64,000 nucleotides of DNA. Source: Microbacterium yannicii (GTDB taxonomy: Bacteria; Actinomycetota; Actinomycetes; Actinomycetales; Microbacteriaceae). The notes below the pieces were generated by a model. It was not told where the DNA came from. It did no database searches and saw only the letters and a program-made list of their open reading frames with translations. Positions 24,918 through 32,783 of this stretch are shown piece after piece. Within the stretch, counting starts at the first letter, position 1. Every line of letters starts with the position of its first letter. The position numbers and the translations under genes were made by a program. Location: the NCBI RefSeq assembly GCF_024055635.1, contig NZ_JAMXMB010000006.1, forward strand, positions 124,001 to 188,000, in the 5' to 3' direction.

Positions 24918-24956
24918 GCCCCCACGGTAACCGGTGGCGCCGACCCGCCGGCCGAG

Positions 24957-25165
24957 TTATCCACAGTCCTGCGAGCGAGCCGGCGATCGCGCCCGGGGGT
25001 TGCGGATCGCCGGCTCCGGGGCGGGGCCGATGGGACCGCCCCTCGTGCCCTTCGGGGAGGGCACGAGGAGGGGTCCCGGCGATCCATCGCCCTGGGGAGC
25101 GCGAGCGAGATCGGGTGCTCGCTGCGCCGTGCACCCAGGTTCCCCATCACACCTGGGAGATCCCT
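24957..25165. other. Gene-free spacer with a run of strong hairpins and a DnaA-box-like sequence
   Basis: The 24918-25285 spacer holds no convincing gene. A TTATCCACA nonamer is at 24957-24965. Hairpins follow: 24977-24988 with 25005-25016 (12 bp, perfect); 25032-25051 with 25058-25077 (18 of 20 pairs, six-base loop); 25101-25106 with 25117-25122 (6 bp); 25134-25140 with 25151-25157 (7 bp, perfect). It could encode a structured RNA or hold terminators for both flanks; the sequence does not decide. Confidence 0.55.
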
Positions 25166-25285
25166 ATCGCCGGCCCGCGTGAACGCCCCATGCCGGCCGT
25201 GGAGCCGCTGTACTGCCACGACCCGGGCCCCGACATCCGGGGCCGGCTGCGGCGCGGCGCTGACACGCGGGCGTATCCTCATGCG

Positions 25286-25651
25286 ATGACCACCGCCGCG
25301 AGCCGCACCGAGCTGCGAGCGCTCCTGGACGAGCTGCACGACGCGGCGACGGCGCGTGTCGCGGCGATCGACGAGAACCTCGCCGGACTGCGCGCCGACC
25401 GTCGCGGCGACGTCGCCGACGACGAGCACGATCCCGAGGGAGTGACGCTGTCGGGCGAGTGGTCCCGCGCGATCGCGCTCGAAGAGGCCGCGCGCCGCGA
25501 GATCGTCGAGATCGACGAGGCAGTCCGTCGCTGGGAGGACGGCACCTACGGGGTCTGCGTGGACTGCGGCCGCGGCATCCCCATCGCGCGTCTGCGTGCG
25601 CGCCCGTTCGCGACCCGCTGCGTGACCTGCGCGGAGAAGGCCGGCGTCTGA
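25286..25651 (+). CDS. TraR/DksA-family C4 zinc-finger protein
   Basis: 121 residues. An N-terminal helical region (coiled-coil-like, with acidic DVADDEHDPEGV in the middle) is followed by a C4 zinc finger with C91, C94, C112 and C115. DksA-type proteins bind the RNA polymerase secondary channel and can modify initiation; whether this short version does is unknown. A TATCCT -10 box at 25274-25279 ends six bases before the ATG, without a ribosome-binding site, so it is probably leaderless. It is followed one base later by the YchJ-like gene. Confidence 0.9.
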   Translation: MTTAASRTELRALLDELHDAATARVAAIDENLAGLRADRRGDVADDEHDPEGVTLSGEWSRAIALEEAARREIVEIDEAVRRWEDGTYGVCVDCGRGIPIARLRARPFATRCVTCAEKAGV

Positions 25652-25652
25652 C

Positions 25653-26093
25653 GTGTCGTTCGGTCCCGCGGCCTCGCGCGCCGCGCCGGAGGGGTTCCCG
25701 CGCATCGCGGACGGTGATCCCTGCCCCTGCGGCAGCGGAGCACGCTTCGACGGATGCTGCGCCCCTGCGCTGCGCGGATCACCACCGTCGACGGCCGAGG
25801 CGCTGATGCGGTCGCGCTACACGGCGTTCGTCGTCGGCGACGAGCGGTACCTGGAGGAGACGTGGCATCCCGGCACGCGTCCGGACGAGCTCGCCCTCGA
25901 CGCCGCCCAGCGGTGGACCGGACTGGAGATCCTCGACGTCGATGCGGGCGCGGAGGGCGACACGCGCGGGGTCGTGGAGTTCCGCGCGACCTGGCGCCAC
26001 GGACGCGAACAGGGCGCCCTGCATGAACGCAGCGGGTTCCTGCGACAGAGCGGACGCTGGTGGTACCTGGACGGCGAGATCCGTCCGTCCTGA
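25653..26093 (+). CDS. YchJ-family protein with SEC-C-type metal-binding motif
   Basis: 146 residues. The N-terminal zinc-binding motif is DPCPCGSGARFDGCC (C24, C26, C35, C36), followed by the family signature ALMRSRYTAFVVGDERYLEETWHP and an NTF2-like domain ending in SGFLRQSGRWWYLDGE. Function unknown. GTG start, one base after the DksA-like stop, so the two are probably co-transcribed. Confidence 0.9.
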   Translation: MSFGPAASRAAPEGFPRIADGDPCPCGSGARFDGCCAPALRGSPPSTAEALMRSRYTAFVVGDERYLEETWHPGTRPDELALDAAQRWTGLEILDVDAGAEGDTRGVVEFRATWRHGREQGALHERSGFLRQSGRWWYLDGEIRPS

Positions 26094-26133
26094 CCGGCCC
26101 TCGGCCATGCGCAGCGCCGATAGCGTGACAGGC

Positions 26134-26910
26134 ATGACCACTGAGGCTGAGAAAGCACAGACCCTCGCGCGGCTCCACGCCGCGCCCGAGATCCTCCGCG
26201 TCGTGAACGTCTGGGACGCCGTGTCGGCCCGCGCGATCGCCGCCCTCTCCGAGACCCGCGCCATCGCGACGGCGGGCCACGCGATCGCCGCGACGTTCGG
26301 CTACCCCGACGGCGAGATCCCGCTGGACATCACCCTCGACATGCTCGGCCGGATCGTGGAGGCCGCGGGCGACCTGCCCGTGACGAGCGACCTCGACGAC
26401 GGATACGGGGACGCGGGCGAGACGGCGCGGCGGGCGATCGGCACGGGCGTCGTGGGGGCGAACGTCGAGGACCGGCTGCGGCCGCTCGACGAGGCAGTGG
26501 CGGCGGTCGAGGCGATCGTCGCCGCCGGCGCCGCCGAAGGCGTGCCCTTCGTCCTGAACGCCCGCACCGACGCCTTCGTCCGGGCCGGCAAGCGCCCGGT
26601 CGAGGAGTCGATCGCCGACGCGATCGAACGAGGCCGCGCGTACCTGGCCGCAGGTGCCGATCTGGTGTTCGTGCCCGGCATCCTCGATGCCGACATCACC
26701 CGGCGCCTGGTCGAGGGCATCGGCGAGCGCAAGATCAGTGTCATCGGTCTGCCGGGTGCGCTCACGGCGGGGGAGTACGAGGCACTCGGCGTCGCCCGCG
26801 TCTCCTACGGTCCGCTGCCGCAGCGCGTCGCGCTCACCGCGCTGCAGGACGTCGCCGCCGACCTCTACCGAGACGGCGTGATCCCGGCATCCACGCGCGC
26901 CCTCAACTGA
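26134..26910 (+). CDS. Isocitrate lyase / PEP mutase superfamily protein
   Basis: 258 residues. The barrel fold is indicated by NVWDAVSARAI, DLDDGYGDAGETARRAI (metal site), VVGANVEDR and VLNARTDAF. The lyase catalytic KKCGH motif of isocitrate lyases is absent, so it is closer to PEP mutase / oxaloacetate hydrolase-like members, which cleave or rearrange 2-oxo acids; the substrate is not predictable. A TAGCGT -10 box at 26121-26126 ends seven bases before the ATG, with no ribosome-binding site, which suggests leaderless translation. Confidence 0.9.
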   Translation: MTTEAEKAQTLARLHAAPEILRVVNVWDAVSARAIAALSETRAIATAGHAIAATFGYPDGEIPLDITLDMLGRIVEAAGDLPVTSDLDDGYGDAGETARRAIGTGVVGANVEDRLRPLDEAVAAVEAIVAAGAAEGVPFVLNARTDAFVRAGKRPVEESIADAIERGRAYLAAGADLVFVPGILDADITRRLVEGIGERKISVIGLPGALTAGEYEALGVARVSYGPLPQRVALTALQDVAADLYRDGVIPASTRALN

Positions 26911-26985
26911 GCTCCGCGCACACCGCGCCGATCCTCGCGTCCGGCCCGCGGGAATCACCGCGGGCCGGACGCTGTTGAGGCCGGC

Positions 26986-28149
26986 ATGGAGCCCGCAGCC
27001 GTCGATGTCATCGTGATCGGCGGGGGACAGGCGGGCCTGTCAGCCGCCTACCACCTTCAGCGCCGCGGCTTCGTGCCGCTGCGGCGGGCGACCGGCGCGG
27101 AGCCGACGTTCCTCGTCGTGGATGCCGCTCCCCGTCCCGGCGGCGCCTGGCAGCACCGCTGGCCGTCGCTCAGGATGGCCACGGTCAACGGCATCCACGA
27201 ACTGCCCGGGTTCGCTGTTCCGCCGGCCGATCCGCGTTCGGCGAGCCGCGACATCCTGCCGTCGTACTTCGCCGACTACGAGGCGCGCTTCGCACTGGAC
27301 GTGCTCAGGCCCGTGGACGTCACGGCGGTGCGTCGTGTCGACGACGACCCGCACGGGAGGCTCCTGGTCGAGTCCGACCGAGGACGCTGGTCGGCGCGGT
27401 TCGTCATCAATGCCACCGGCACCTGGACCCGACCGTTCTGGCCGCACTATCCCGGACAGGAGCGCTTCCGGGGCCGGCAGCTGCACGTCGCCGACTACGG
27501 CTCGGCGGAGGAGTTCCGCGGACAGCGCGTCGTCGTCGTCGGCGCCGGTGTCTCGGCAGTGCAGCTGCTCGATGAGATCTCGCACGTCGCCGACACGTTC
27601 TGGGTGACGCGGCGGGAGCCGGAGTGGGTCGAGGCCGACTTCGACATCCCGGCTCGCGTGGCCGCGATCGCCGGCGTCGAGGATCGCGTGCGCCGCGGCC
27701 TGCCCCCGGGGAGCGTCATCTCGGTGACGGGCATGCACTGGACGCCCTGGGCGCGGGCGGCGCAGGCGCGCGGCGTGCTGGTGCGGCATCCGATGTTCGC
27801 CTCGATCGAGGCGGACGGCGTGCGGATGCCGGACGGCTCGTTCGAGCCGGCCGACGCGATCCTGTGGGCGACCGGGTTCCGGCCTGCGCTCGACCATCTG
27901 GCTCCGCTGCGCCTGCGCACGCCCGCGGGCGGCTTCCGCGTCGAGAACGGGCGCTCCATCGACGAGCCGCGGCTCTTCCTGATCGGCTACGGACCCTCGC
28001 AGTCGACGGTCGGCGCGAATCGCGCCGGTCGGGACGCGGTCCGCGCGATCATGGCCGATCGGACCGCCTCGCCCTCCGCAGGCGCCCCCGTCGCCGCAGG
28101 CGCTGCCCACACGGTTGCCGCGGAGATGCCGGAAGAGCTGGTCGCCTGA
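26986..28149 (+). CDS. FAD-dependent pyridine nucleotide oxidoreductase (flavin monooxygenase-like)
   Basis: 387 residues. The FAD-binding site is VIGGGQAGLSAAYHL near the N-terminus. A second dinucleotide site (VVVVGAGVSAVQLL) lies mid-protein, and ILWATGFRPALDHL is the conserved ATG motif before the final FAD strand. The order matches flavin-containing monooxygenases and thioredoxin-reductase-like enzymes. No CxxC pair is seen, so a monooxygenase or NAD(P)H oxidoreductase is likelier than a disulfide reductase. A C-terminal Ala/Pro tail follows the domain. Substrate unknown. Confidence 0.88.
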   Translation: MEPAAVDVIVIGGGQAGLSAAYHLQRRGFVPLRRATGAEPTFLVVDAAPRPGGAWQHRWPSLRMATVNGIHELPGFAVPPADPRSASRDILPSYFADYEARFALDVLRPVDVTAVRRVDDDPHGRLLVESDRGRWSARFVINATGTWTRPFWPHYPGQERFRGRQLHVADYGSAEEFRGQRVVVVGAGVSAVQLLDEISHVADTFWVTRREPEWVEADFDIPARVAAIAGVEDRVRRGLPPGSVISVTGMHWTPWARAAQARGVLVRHPMFASIEADGVRMPDGSFEPADAILWATGFRPALDHLAPLRLRTPAGGFRVENGRSIDEPRLFLIGYGPSQSTVGANRAGRDAVRAIMADRTASPSAGAPVAAGAAHTVAAEMPEELVA

Positions 28150-28202
28150 TGCGCGGCGACCCGACCGCGGCTAGCGTGGATCGTGCGACGGAAGGAGCCC
28201 CC

Positions 28203-28847
28203 ATGGCGCGCATCCTGATCTTCGGCGGACACGGCAAGGTCGCCCTGCTCCTCGAGCCCCTGCTCGTCGCGCAGGGCCACACCGTGACCGCCGTCATCCG
28301 CGACTCCGCACAGGAGGCGGAGGTCGCCGCGACCGGGGCGCAGCCGGTGGTCGCCGACGTCGAGATCCTCGACCTCGACCAGCTGACGAACCTCATCGCC
28401 GGCAACGACGTCGTGGTGTGGTCCGCCGGCGCGGGCGGCGGCAGCCCCTCGCGCACGTACGCCGTGGACCGCGACGCCGCCGTGCGCTCGATGGACGCGG
28501 CGGCCGCAGCCGGGGCGCTGCGGTATGTCATGGTGTCGTGGATCGGCTCGCGCGCCGACCACGGCGTCGCCGCGGACGCGTCGTTCTTCCCCTACGCCGA
28601 CGCCAAATGGGCGGCCGACGCCCACCTCGCCGGCAGCGCGCTGGACTGGACGATCCTGGCGCCCGGCACGCTCACGCTCGATCCGCCGACCGGCCGCATC
28701 GCGCTCGATCCGGCGGACGACGGGGCGGTGCCGCGCGCGGACGTGGCGGCGGTGGTAGCGGCGACGATCGCCGACGACAGCACGATCGGGCGCACGATCA
28801 GGTTCGGCGGCGGCGACGAGCCGATCGGCCACGCGATCGCGGGCTGA
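28203..28847 (+). CDS. NAD(P)-binding SDR-like protein (NmrA/YwnB type)
   Basis: 214 residues. Rossmann start ILIFGGHGKVALLLEPLL with a GGxGxxA pattern, then VVADVEILD and VVVWSAGAGGG. FFPYADAKWAADAHL supplies a YxxxK-like pair, and DWTILAPGTLTLDPPTG is typical of atypical extended SDRs. Such proteins are NAD(P)H-dependent reductases or cofactor sensors. GGAAGGAG precedes the ATG, with a TAGCGT -10 box upstream. Confidence 0.88.
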   Translation: MARILIFGGHGKVALLLEPLLVAQGHTVTAVIRDSAQEAEVAATGAQPVVADVEILDLDQLTNLIAGNDVVVWSAGAGGGSPSRTYAVDRDAAVRSMDAAAAAGALRYVMVSWIGSRADHGVAADASFFPYADAKWAADAHLAGSALDWTILAPGTLTLDPPTGRIALDPADDGAVPRADVAAVVAATIADDSTIGRTIRFGGGDEPIGHAIAG

Positions 28848-28850
28848 GCC

Positions 28851-29144
28851 TCAGTCGTCACTCGAGTGCAGCCCGCGCCGCGCAGACAACAGGGTGACCT
28901 CGGGACGCTCAGCGACAAGTCGTTCGGCGTGGTCCAGCACGTCGCGCACGTGCGACGACTCCGCGGCGACGATCGACACGCCGATGCCGGCCCGCCGGTG
29001 CAGATCGTGCTCGCCCACCTCGGCGGCCGCCGCCTCGGTGCGCCGGCTGAGCTCGGCGATGATCGGCCGCAGCACGCTGCGCTTCTCCTTCAGCGAGCGG
29101 ATGTCGCCGAGGAGCAAGTCCAACTCCATCCACCCGATCCACAT
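28851..29144 (-). CDS. DUF503 family protein
   Basis: 97 residues. Starts MWIGWMELDLLLGD and carries the family signature RSLKEKRSVLRPIIAEL, with FERREDOXIN-like alternation of strands and helices and VSIVAAESSHVRDVLDHAERL. Function unknown; in many bacteria it lies near ribosome-maturation genes, but not here. It is convergent with the SDR gene, three bases apart. Confidence 0.88.
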   Translation of the reverse strand: MWIGWMELDLLLGDIRSLKEKRSVLRPIIAELSRRTEAAAAEVGEHDLHRRAGIGVSIVAAESSHVRDVLDHAERLVAERPEVTLLSARRGLHSSDD

Positions 29145-29313
29145 GGCTGCATGGTGCCACCGCTGCGGGCGGACGCTCCGGGTACGAGCCCGGTTTCCGC
29201 GGGAGGCGCGGGCGGGCGATCGACCCGCCGCAGGATGGCGACGCGCCCGCGCGCCTGCGCACATACCGCTCGTCGTGCGGTAGAACAGCAGAAGTCGAAG
29301 GGAACCCCGGACC

Positions 29314-29481
29314 GTGAAGCTCGTGAAGCGCATCGTCGTCGTGCTCGTCATCGCGTTCGCGGCGTTCTACCTCATCACCCGCCCGCACGATGCGGCGAAT
29401 GCGGTGCAGGGCGCCATCGGCGCCGTCTGGGGCGCCGGCGCCGCCGTGGTCGATTTCTTCATGGCTCTCGCCGCGGGCTGA
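29314..29481 (+). CDS. Small single-helix membrane protein, 55 residues
   Basis: GTG start with GAAGGGAA upstream. The product begins with a basic KLVKR, has one membrane helix (IVVVLVIAFAAFYLITRP) and a second hydrophobic, Gly/Ala-rich half ending VVDFFMALAAG. It ends two bases before the ATG of the PH-domain protein, so the two are almost certainly one transcript. The family is unassigned, but the placement suggests a small partner of the PH protein. Confidence 0.75.
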   Translation: MKLVKRIVVVLVIAFAAFYLITRPHDAANAVQGAIGAVWGAGAAVVDFFMALAAG

Positions 29482-29483
29482 GC

Positions 29484-30260
29484 ATGTTCGATCCGCGGAT
29501 CGACAAGCACCTGATCACCGATCAGGGCGAGCACGTCGTCGACGAAGTCCGCAAGCACTGGGCCGCCACGGTGTCGGCGGTGCTCGAGATGTTCGGCGGA
29601 ATCGTCGTGCTCCTCTTCTCGTTCTTCGTGCCCGCCCAGGCGTGGTGGGTGCCGGCCCTCCTCGGCGCCGCGGTGACCGGCCACGCGATCTGGCGGTACT
29701 TCGAACAGCACACCGACCGCTTCGTCATCACCAACATGCGGGTCTTCCGCGTGCACGGCATCCTCTCGCAGCGCATCGCGACCATGCCCCTCGCGCGCAT
29801 CCTCGACATCTCCGTCTACAAGCCGGTCGTCGGCCGGGTCTTCGGCTACGGCCACTTCGTCTTCGAGTCGGCCGCGCAGGAGCAGGGTCTCCGCGAGATC
29901 CGCTACGTGGGTGATCCCGACGAGCGCGGACTCACGATCCAGCGGGTCATCCAGCAGGCCGGGCTCCGCGGCGCCGCAGGGCGGGCGGATCAGTTCGGTG
30001 GCGCGCACATCGTGCCGCCGATGGCGGCCCAGCCCGCGGCATCCGTCACGACGACCGACGTGGGCCGGGACGACAACCCCACGGCGCCGGTGCCGGACGT
30101 GCGGCCGGTGGCGACCTCGTCCGGATGGGACTGGCTCGCCGACGCCCAGCGACGCGAGGACGAGCGGCTCGCGCAGCTGCGGGGGGAGCCCGCCGCTCCC
30201 AGCGAGACGCCGTTCGATCCGGACCGCACGAACACGGCGCCGATCCAGCTGCCCCGCTGA
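29484..30260 (+). CDS. Bacterial PH-domain membrane protein (YdbT/YdbS-like)
   Basis: 258 residues. Residues ~28-70 form two membrane helices, followed by a bacterial PH-like domain with RFVITNMRVFRVHGILSQR, MPLARILDIS and the VFGYGHFVFESA segment typical of these proteins. The C-terminal ~90 residues are disordered and rich in Pro, Ala and Asp. Function in bacteria is unclear. It is downstream of a 55-residue membrane protein. Confidence 0.9.
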   Translation: MFDPRIDKHLITDQGEHVVDEVRKHWAATVSAVLEMFGGIVVLLFSFFVPAQAWWVPALLGAAVTGHAIWRYFEQHTDRFVITNMRVFRVHGILSQRIATMPLARILDISVYKPVVGRVFGYGHFVFESAAQEQGLREIRYVGDPDERGLTIQRVIQQAGLRGAAGRADQFGGAHIVPPMAAQPAASVTTTDVGRDDNPTAPVPDVRPVATSSGWDWLADAQRREDERLAQLRGEPAAPSETPFDPDRTNTAPIQLPR

Positions 30261-30368
30261 GCGCACTCCGCGGCGGCCGCCATGGCCCGCGTCACCTACC
30301 GCGCGCGGCCCGCCATGGCGCCGATTCCCGGTCCCGCGGGAACATCGCGGGCGACCCGCGCGTTCTGT

Positions 30369-30565
30369 TACCCTGGAGTGTCACTCGTGTGGCTGTTTCG
30401 CCACGCTCAGGTCTCGGTTCGCACCGGCCTTCCGGATCCGCAGGATCCGGGTGACATCGCAGAAAAATCCGCTTCGCCTCGGCTCGAGGCATCCGTTCGC
30501 CCTTGCGCGAGGGAAGCCGCTGAAAGCCGGAGCCCGACACCACCCCAACAAGGACAACCCACTAC
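30369..30565 (+). promoter_or_regulatory. Promoter and long structured leader of rpsA
   Basis: A TACCCT -10 box lies at 30369-30374, placing the transcript start near 30381 and giving a leader of about 185 bases. It contains a perfect 8-bp stem with a three-base loop (30432-30439 with 30443-30450), then an A-rich stretch (AGAAAAAT). S1 in other bacteria controls its own translation, so an autoregulatory leader is possible, but nothing here proves it. There is no gene between 30261 and 30565. Confidence 0.5.
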
Positions 30566-32014
30566 ATGACTACCGCAACGACCGCCCCGGCCACCAAGCA
30601 GGTCGCGATCAACGACATCGGATCTGCCGAGGACTTCCTGGCCGCGGTCGAGAAGACCCTGAAGTTCTTCAACGACGGCGACCTCATCGAGGGCACCGTG
30701 GTCAAGATCGACCGCGACGAGGTGCTCCTCGACGTCGGTTACAAGACCGAGGGCGTCATCCCCTCGCGCGAGCTCTCCATCAAGCACGACGTCGACCCCA
30801 ACGAGGTCGTCAAGGTCGGCGACGAGGTCGAAGCCCTCGTTCTCCAGAAGGAGGACAAGGAAGGCCGCCTCATCCTGTCCAAGAAGCGCGCTCAGTACGA
30901 GCGTGCCTGGGGCGACGTCGAGAAGATCAAGGAGAACGACGGTGTGGTCACCGGCTCCGTGATCGAGGTCGTCAAGGGTGGTCTGATCGTCGACATCGGC
31001 CTTCGCGGCTTCCTCCCGGCTTCGCTCATCGAGCTGCGCCGCGTCCGCGACCTGACGCCGTACCTCGGCCAGGAGATCGAGGCGAAGATCCTCGAGCTCG
31101 ACAAGAACCGCAACAACGTCGTGCTGTCGCGCCGCGCCCTGCTCGAGCAGACGCAGTCCGAGTCGCGCACCACGTTCCTCAACAACCTGCACAAGGGCCA
31201 GGTCCGCAAGGGCACGGTCTCGTCGATCGTCAACTTCGGTGCGTTCGTCGACCTGGGCGGCGTGGACGGCCTCGTGCACGTCTCCGAGCTCTCGTGGAAG
31301 CACATCGAGCACGCGTCCGAGGTCGTCGAGGTCGGTCAGGAAGTCACCGTCGAGATCCTCGAGGTCGACCTGGACCGCGAGCGCGTCTCGCTGTCGCTCA
31401 AGGCGACGCAGGAGGACCCGTGGCAGGTCTTCGCCCGCACGCACGCGATCGGACAGGTCGCTCCGGGCAAGGTCACCAAGCTCGTCCCGTTCGGCGCGTT
31501 CGTGCGCGTCGCGGACGGCATCGAGGGCCTCGTGCACATCTCGGAGCTGTCGGGCAAGCACGTCGAGCTCGCTGAGCAGGTCGTGTCGGTCGGTGAAGAG
31601 GTCTTCGTCAAGATCATCGACATCGACCTCGAGCGTCGCCGCATCTCGCTGTCGCTGAAGCAGGCGAACGAGTCGGTCGACCCCAACGGCACCGAGTTCG
31701 ACCCGGCGCTGTACGGCATGGTCACGGAGTACGACGAGAACGGGGAGTACAAGTACCCCGAGGGCTTCGACCCCGAGACCAACGCATGGCTCGAAGGCTT
31801 CGACGAGCAGCGCGAGAAGTGGGAGCAGGAGTACGCCGCTGCCCACGCTCGCTGGGAGGCCCACAAGGCCGCCGTCACGAAGGCTCTCGAGGCCGAGGCT
31901 GCCGCCCCGGTCGACAGCGGCTCGTCCTCGTTCTCGTCCGACAGCGGCTCCGGTGGCACGCTTGCGGACGACGAGGCCCTCGCCGCTCTGCGCGAGAAGC
32001 TCTCGGGTCGCTGA
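30566..32014 (+). CDS. rpsA: 30S ribosomal protein S1
   Basis: 482 residues with four S1 RNA-binding repeats, at about residues 35-105, 120-185, 205-275 and 290-360. Each has the GxVxxIxxxGxFVDxG...GLVHxSELS pattern, clearest in the third and fourth. The C-terminal tail is acidic, ending in a Ser/Gly-rich stretch. Four repeats are typical of high-GC Gram-positive S1 (Gram-negative S1 has six). Codon use is strongly biased to C-ending codons, as expected for a highly expressed gene. Confidence 0.97.
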   Translation: MTTATTAPATKQVAINDIGSAEDFLAAVEKTLKFFNDGDLIEGTVVKIDRDEVLLDVGYKTEGVIPSRELSIKHDVDPNEVVKVGDEVEALVLQKEDKEGRLILSKKRAQYERAWGDVEKIKENDGVVTGSVIEVVKGGLIVDIGLRGFLPASLIELRRVRDLTPYLGQEIEAKILELDKNRNNVVLSRRALLEQTQSESRTTFLNNLHKGQVRKGTVSSIVNFGAFVDLGGVDGLVHVSELSWKHIEHASEVVEVGQEVTVEILEVDLDRERVSLSLKATQEDPWQVFARTHAIGQVAPGKVTKLVPFGAFVRVADGIEGLVHISELSGKHVELAEQVVSVGEEVFVKIIDIDLERRRISLSLKQANESVDPNGTEFDPALYGMVTEYDENGEYKYPEGFDPETNAWLEGFDEQREKWEQEYAAAHARWEAHKAAVTKALEAEAAAPVDSGSSSFSSDSGSGGTLADDEALAALREKLSGR

Positions 32015-32053
32015 TCTGAGCTGAGTCCGCCGGTTCCCTGAACCGCTGGTTCC

Positions 32054-32100
32054 GAAAGGGCCGTCACCCCGACCGAGAGGTCGCGGGCGGCGGCCCTTTC
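32054..32100 (+). terminator. Intrinsic terminator after rpsA
   Basis: A 10-bp perfect stem (32054-32063 with 32091-32100) encloses a second 5-bp stem (32070-32074 with 32079-32083) capped by a GAGA tetraloop. The T-run is short (TTT within the stem end). It lies 39 bases after the rpsA stop. Confidence 0.75.
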
Positions 32101-32153
32101 GCGTACCCACGGCGCGGGCCGGCCACGTCGGTGGTGGCGGGTACTGTCGCGGT

Positions 32154-32723
32154 GTGGCTGCGAACCGACTCCCCGTGCACTGCGTGGTGGACGATGACGG
32201 ATGCCTCGGCCCGGTGCCCGCGGACGCCCCCATCCCGCTCTGCGAAGGCCACCTGGCTGCGGCGGCGGACTGGGGTGCCGCGCACGACGGGCTGACCGAC
32301 GTGCTGCCATCGCCGTGCCGCCTCTGCGGATCGCGGCTCGGCGTGCACTATGCGTCGGGGTGGCTCTGTGCGGTGTGCGAGTGGCGGCACGGCGAGATCC
32401 CGGATGCCGAGATCGCGCCGCCGCGAGTGGACGTGGTCTACTACCTCGGTTACGCCGACCGGGTCAAGATCGGCACGAGCGGGAACCCGCGGCAGCGCCT
32501 GGGAGCACTCTGGCACGACGAGCTGCTGGCGTTCGAGCGCGGCGGGCGCGCGCTCGAGCATCGACGGCACGTCCAGTTCGCCGCCGACCGCTATCCGCGC
32601 ACCGAGTGGTTCCGCCGTTCGGAGGCGCTCATGGCGCACATCGCGGTGCTCGCGGCGGGCGTCGACGATCCGTGGCAGCTCCACGCCCGCTGGCGGAGCG
32701 AGGCGCTCGCGGCACAGGGGTGA
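32154..32723 (+). CDS. GIY-YIG nuclease-like protein with zinc ribbon
   Basis: 189 residues. A zinc ribbon is suggested by C55, C58, C72 and C75 (CRLC and CAVC). Residues ~95-170 look like a T5orf172/MUG113-type GIY-YIG domain: VYYLGYADRVKIGTSGNP, then RQRLGALWHDELLAFERGG, then LEHRRHVQFAADRYPRTEWF. The motif tyrosines, Arg/Lys and a downstream Glu and His are recognisable. GTG start with a TACTGT box (32142-32147) six bases upstream, probably leaderless. Role unknown; not part of a visible mobile element. Confidence 0.8.
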   Translation: MAANRLPVHCVVDDDGCLGPVPADAPIPLCEGHLAAAADWGAAHDGLTDVLPSPCRLCGSRLGVHYASGWLCAVCEWRHGEIPDAEIAPPRVDVVYYLGYADRVKIGTSGNPRQRLGALWHDELLAFERGGRALEHRRHVQFAADRYPRTEWFRRSEALMAHIAVLAAGVDDPWQLHARWRSEALAAQG

Positions 32724-32783
32724 TCCGCGACGCCGAGCGCGCGATGCCTCGCACCGGGGCGCGGCATCCGTTACCGTCGCCCT

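Noticed and set aside
24957-24965. Replication origin
   Set aside because: Only one DnaA-like box, no dnaA/dnaN genes and no AT-rich unwinding region.
24977-25157. Actinobacterial 6C-type small RNA, SRP RNA, RNase P RNA or tmRNA
   Set aside because: Conserved motifs of SRP, RNase P and tmRNA are not present; on the minus strand the C-run in the first loop has only five C and the second loop does not match, so no family name was given.
30282-30569. 95-codon open frame upstream of rpsA
   Set aside because: No ribosome-binding site, no conserved pattern; it crosses the rpsA promoter and leader.
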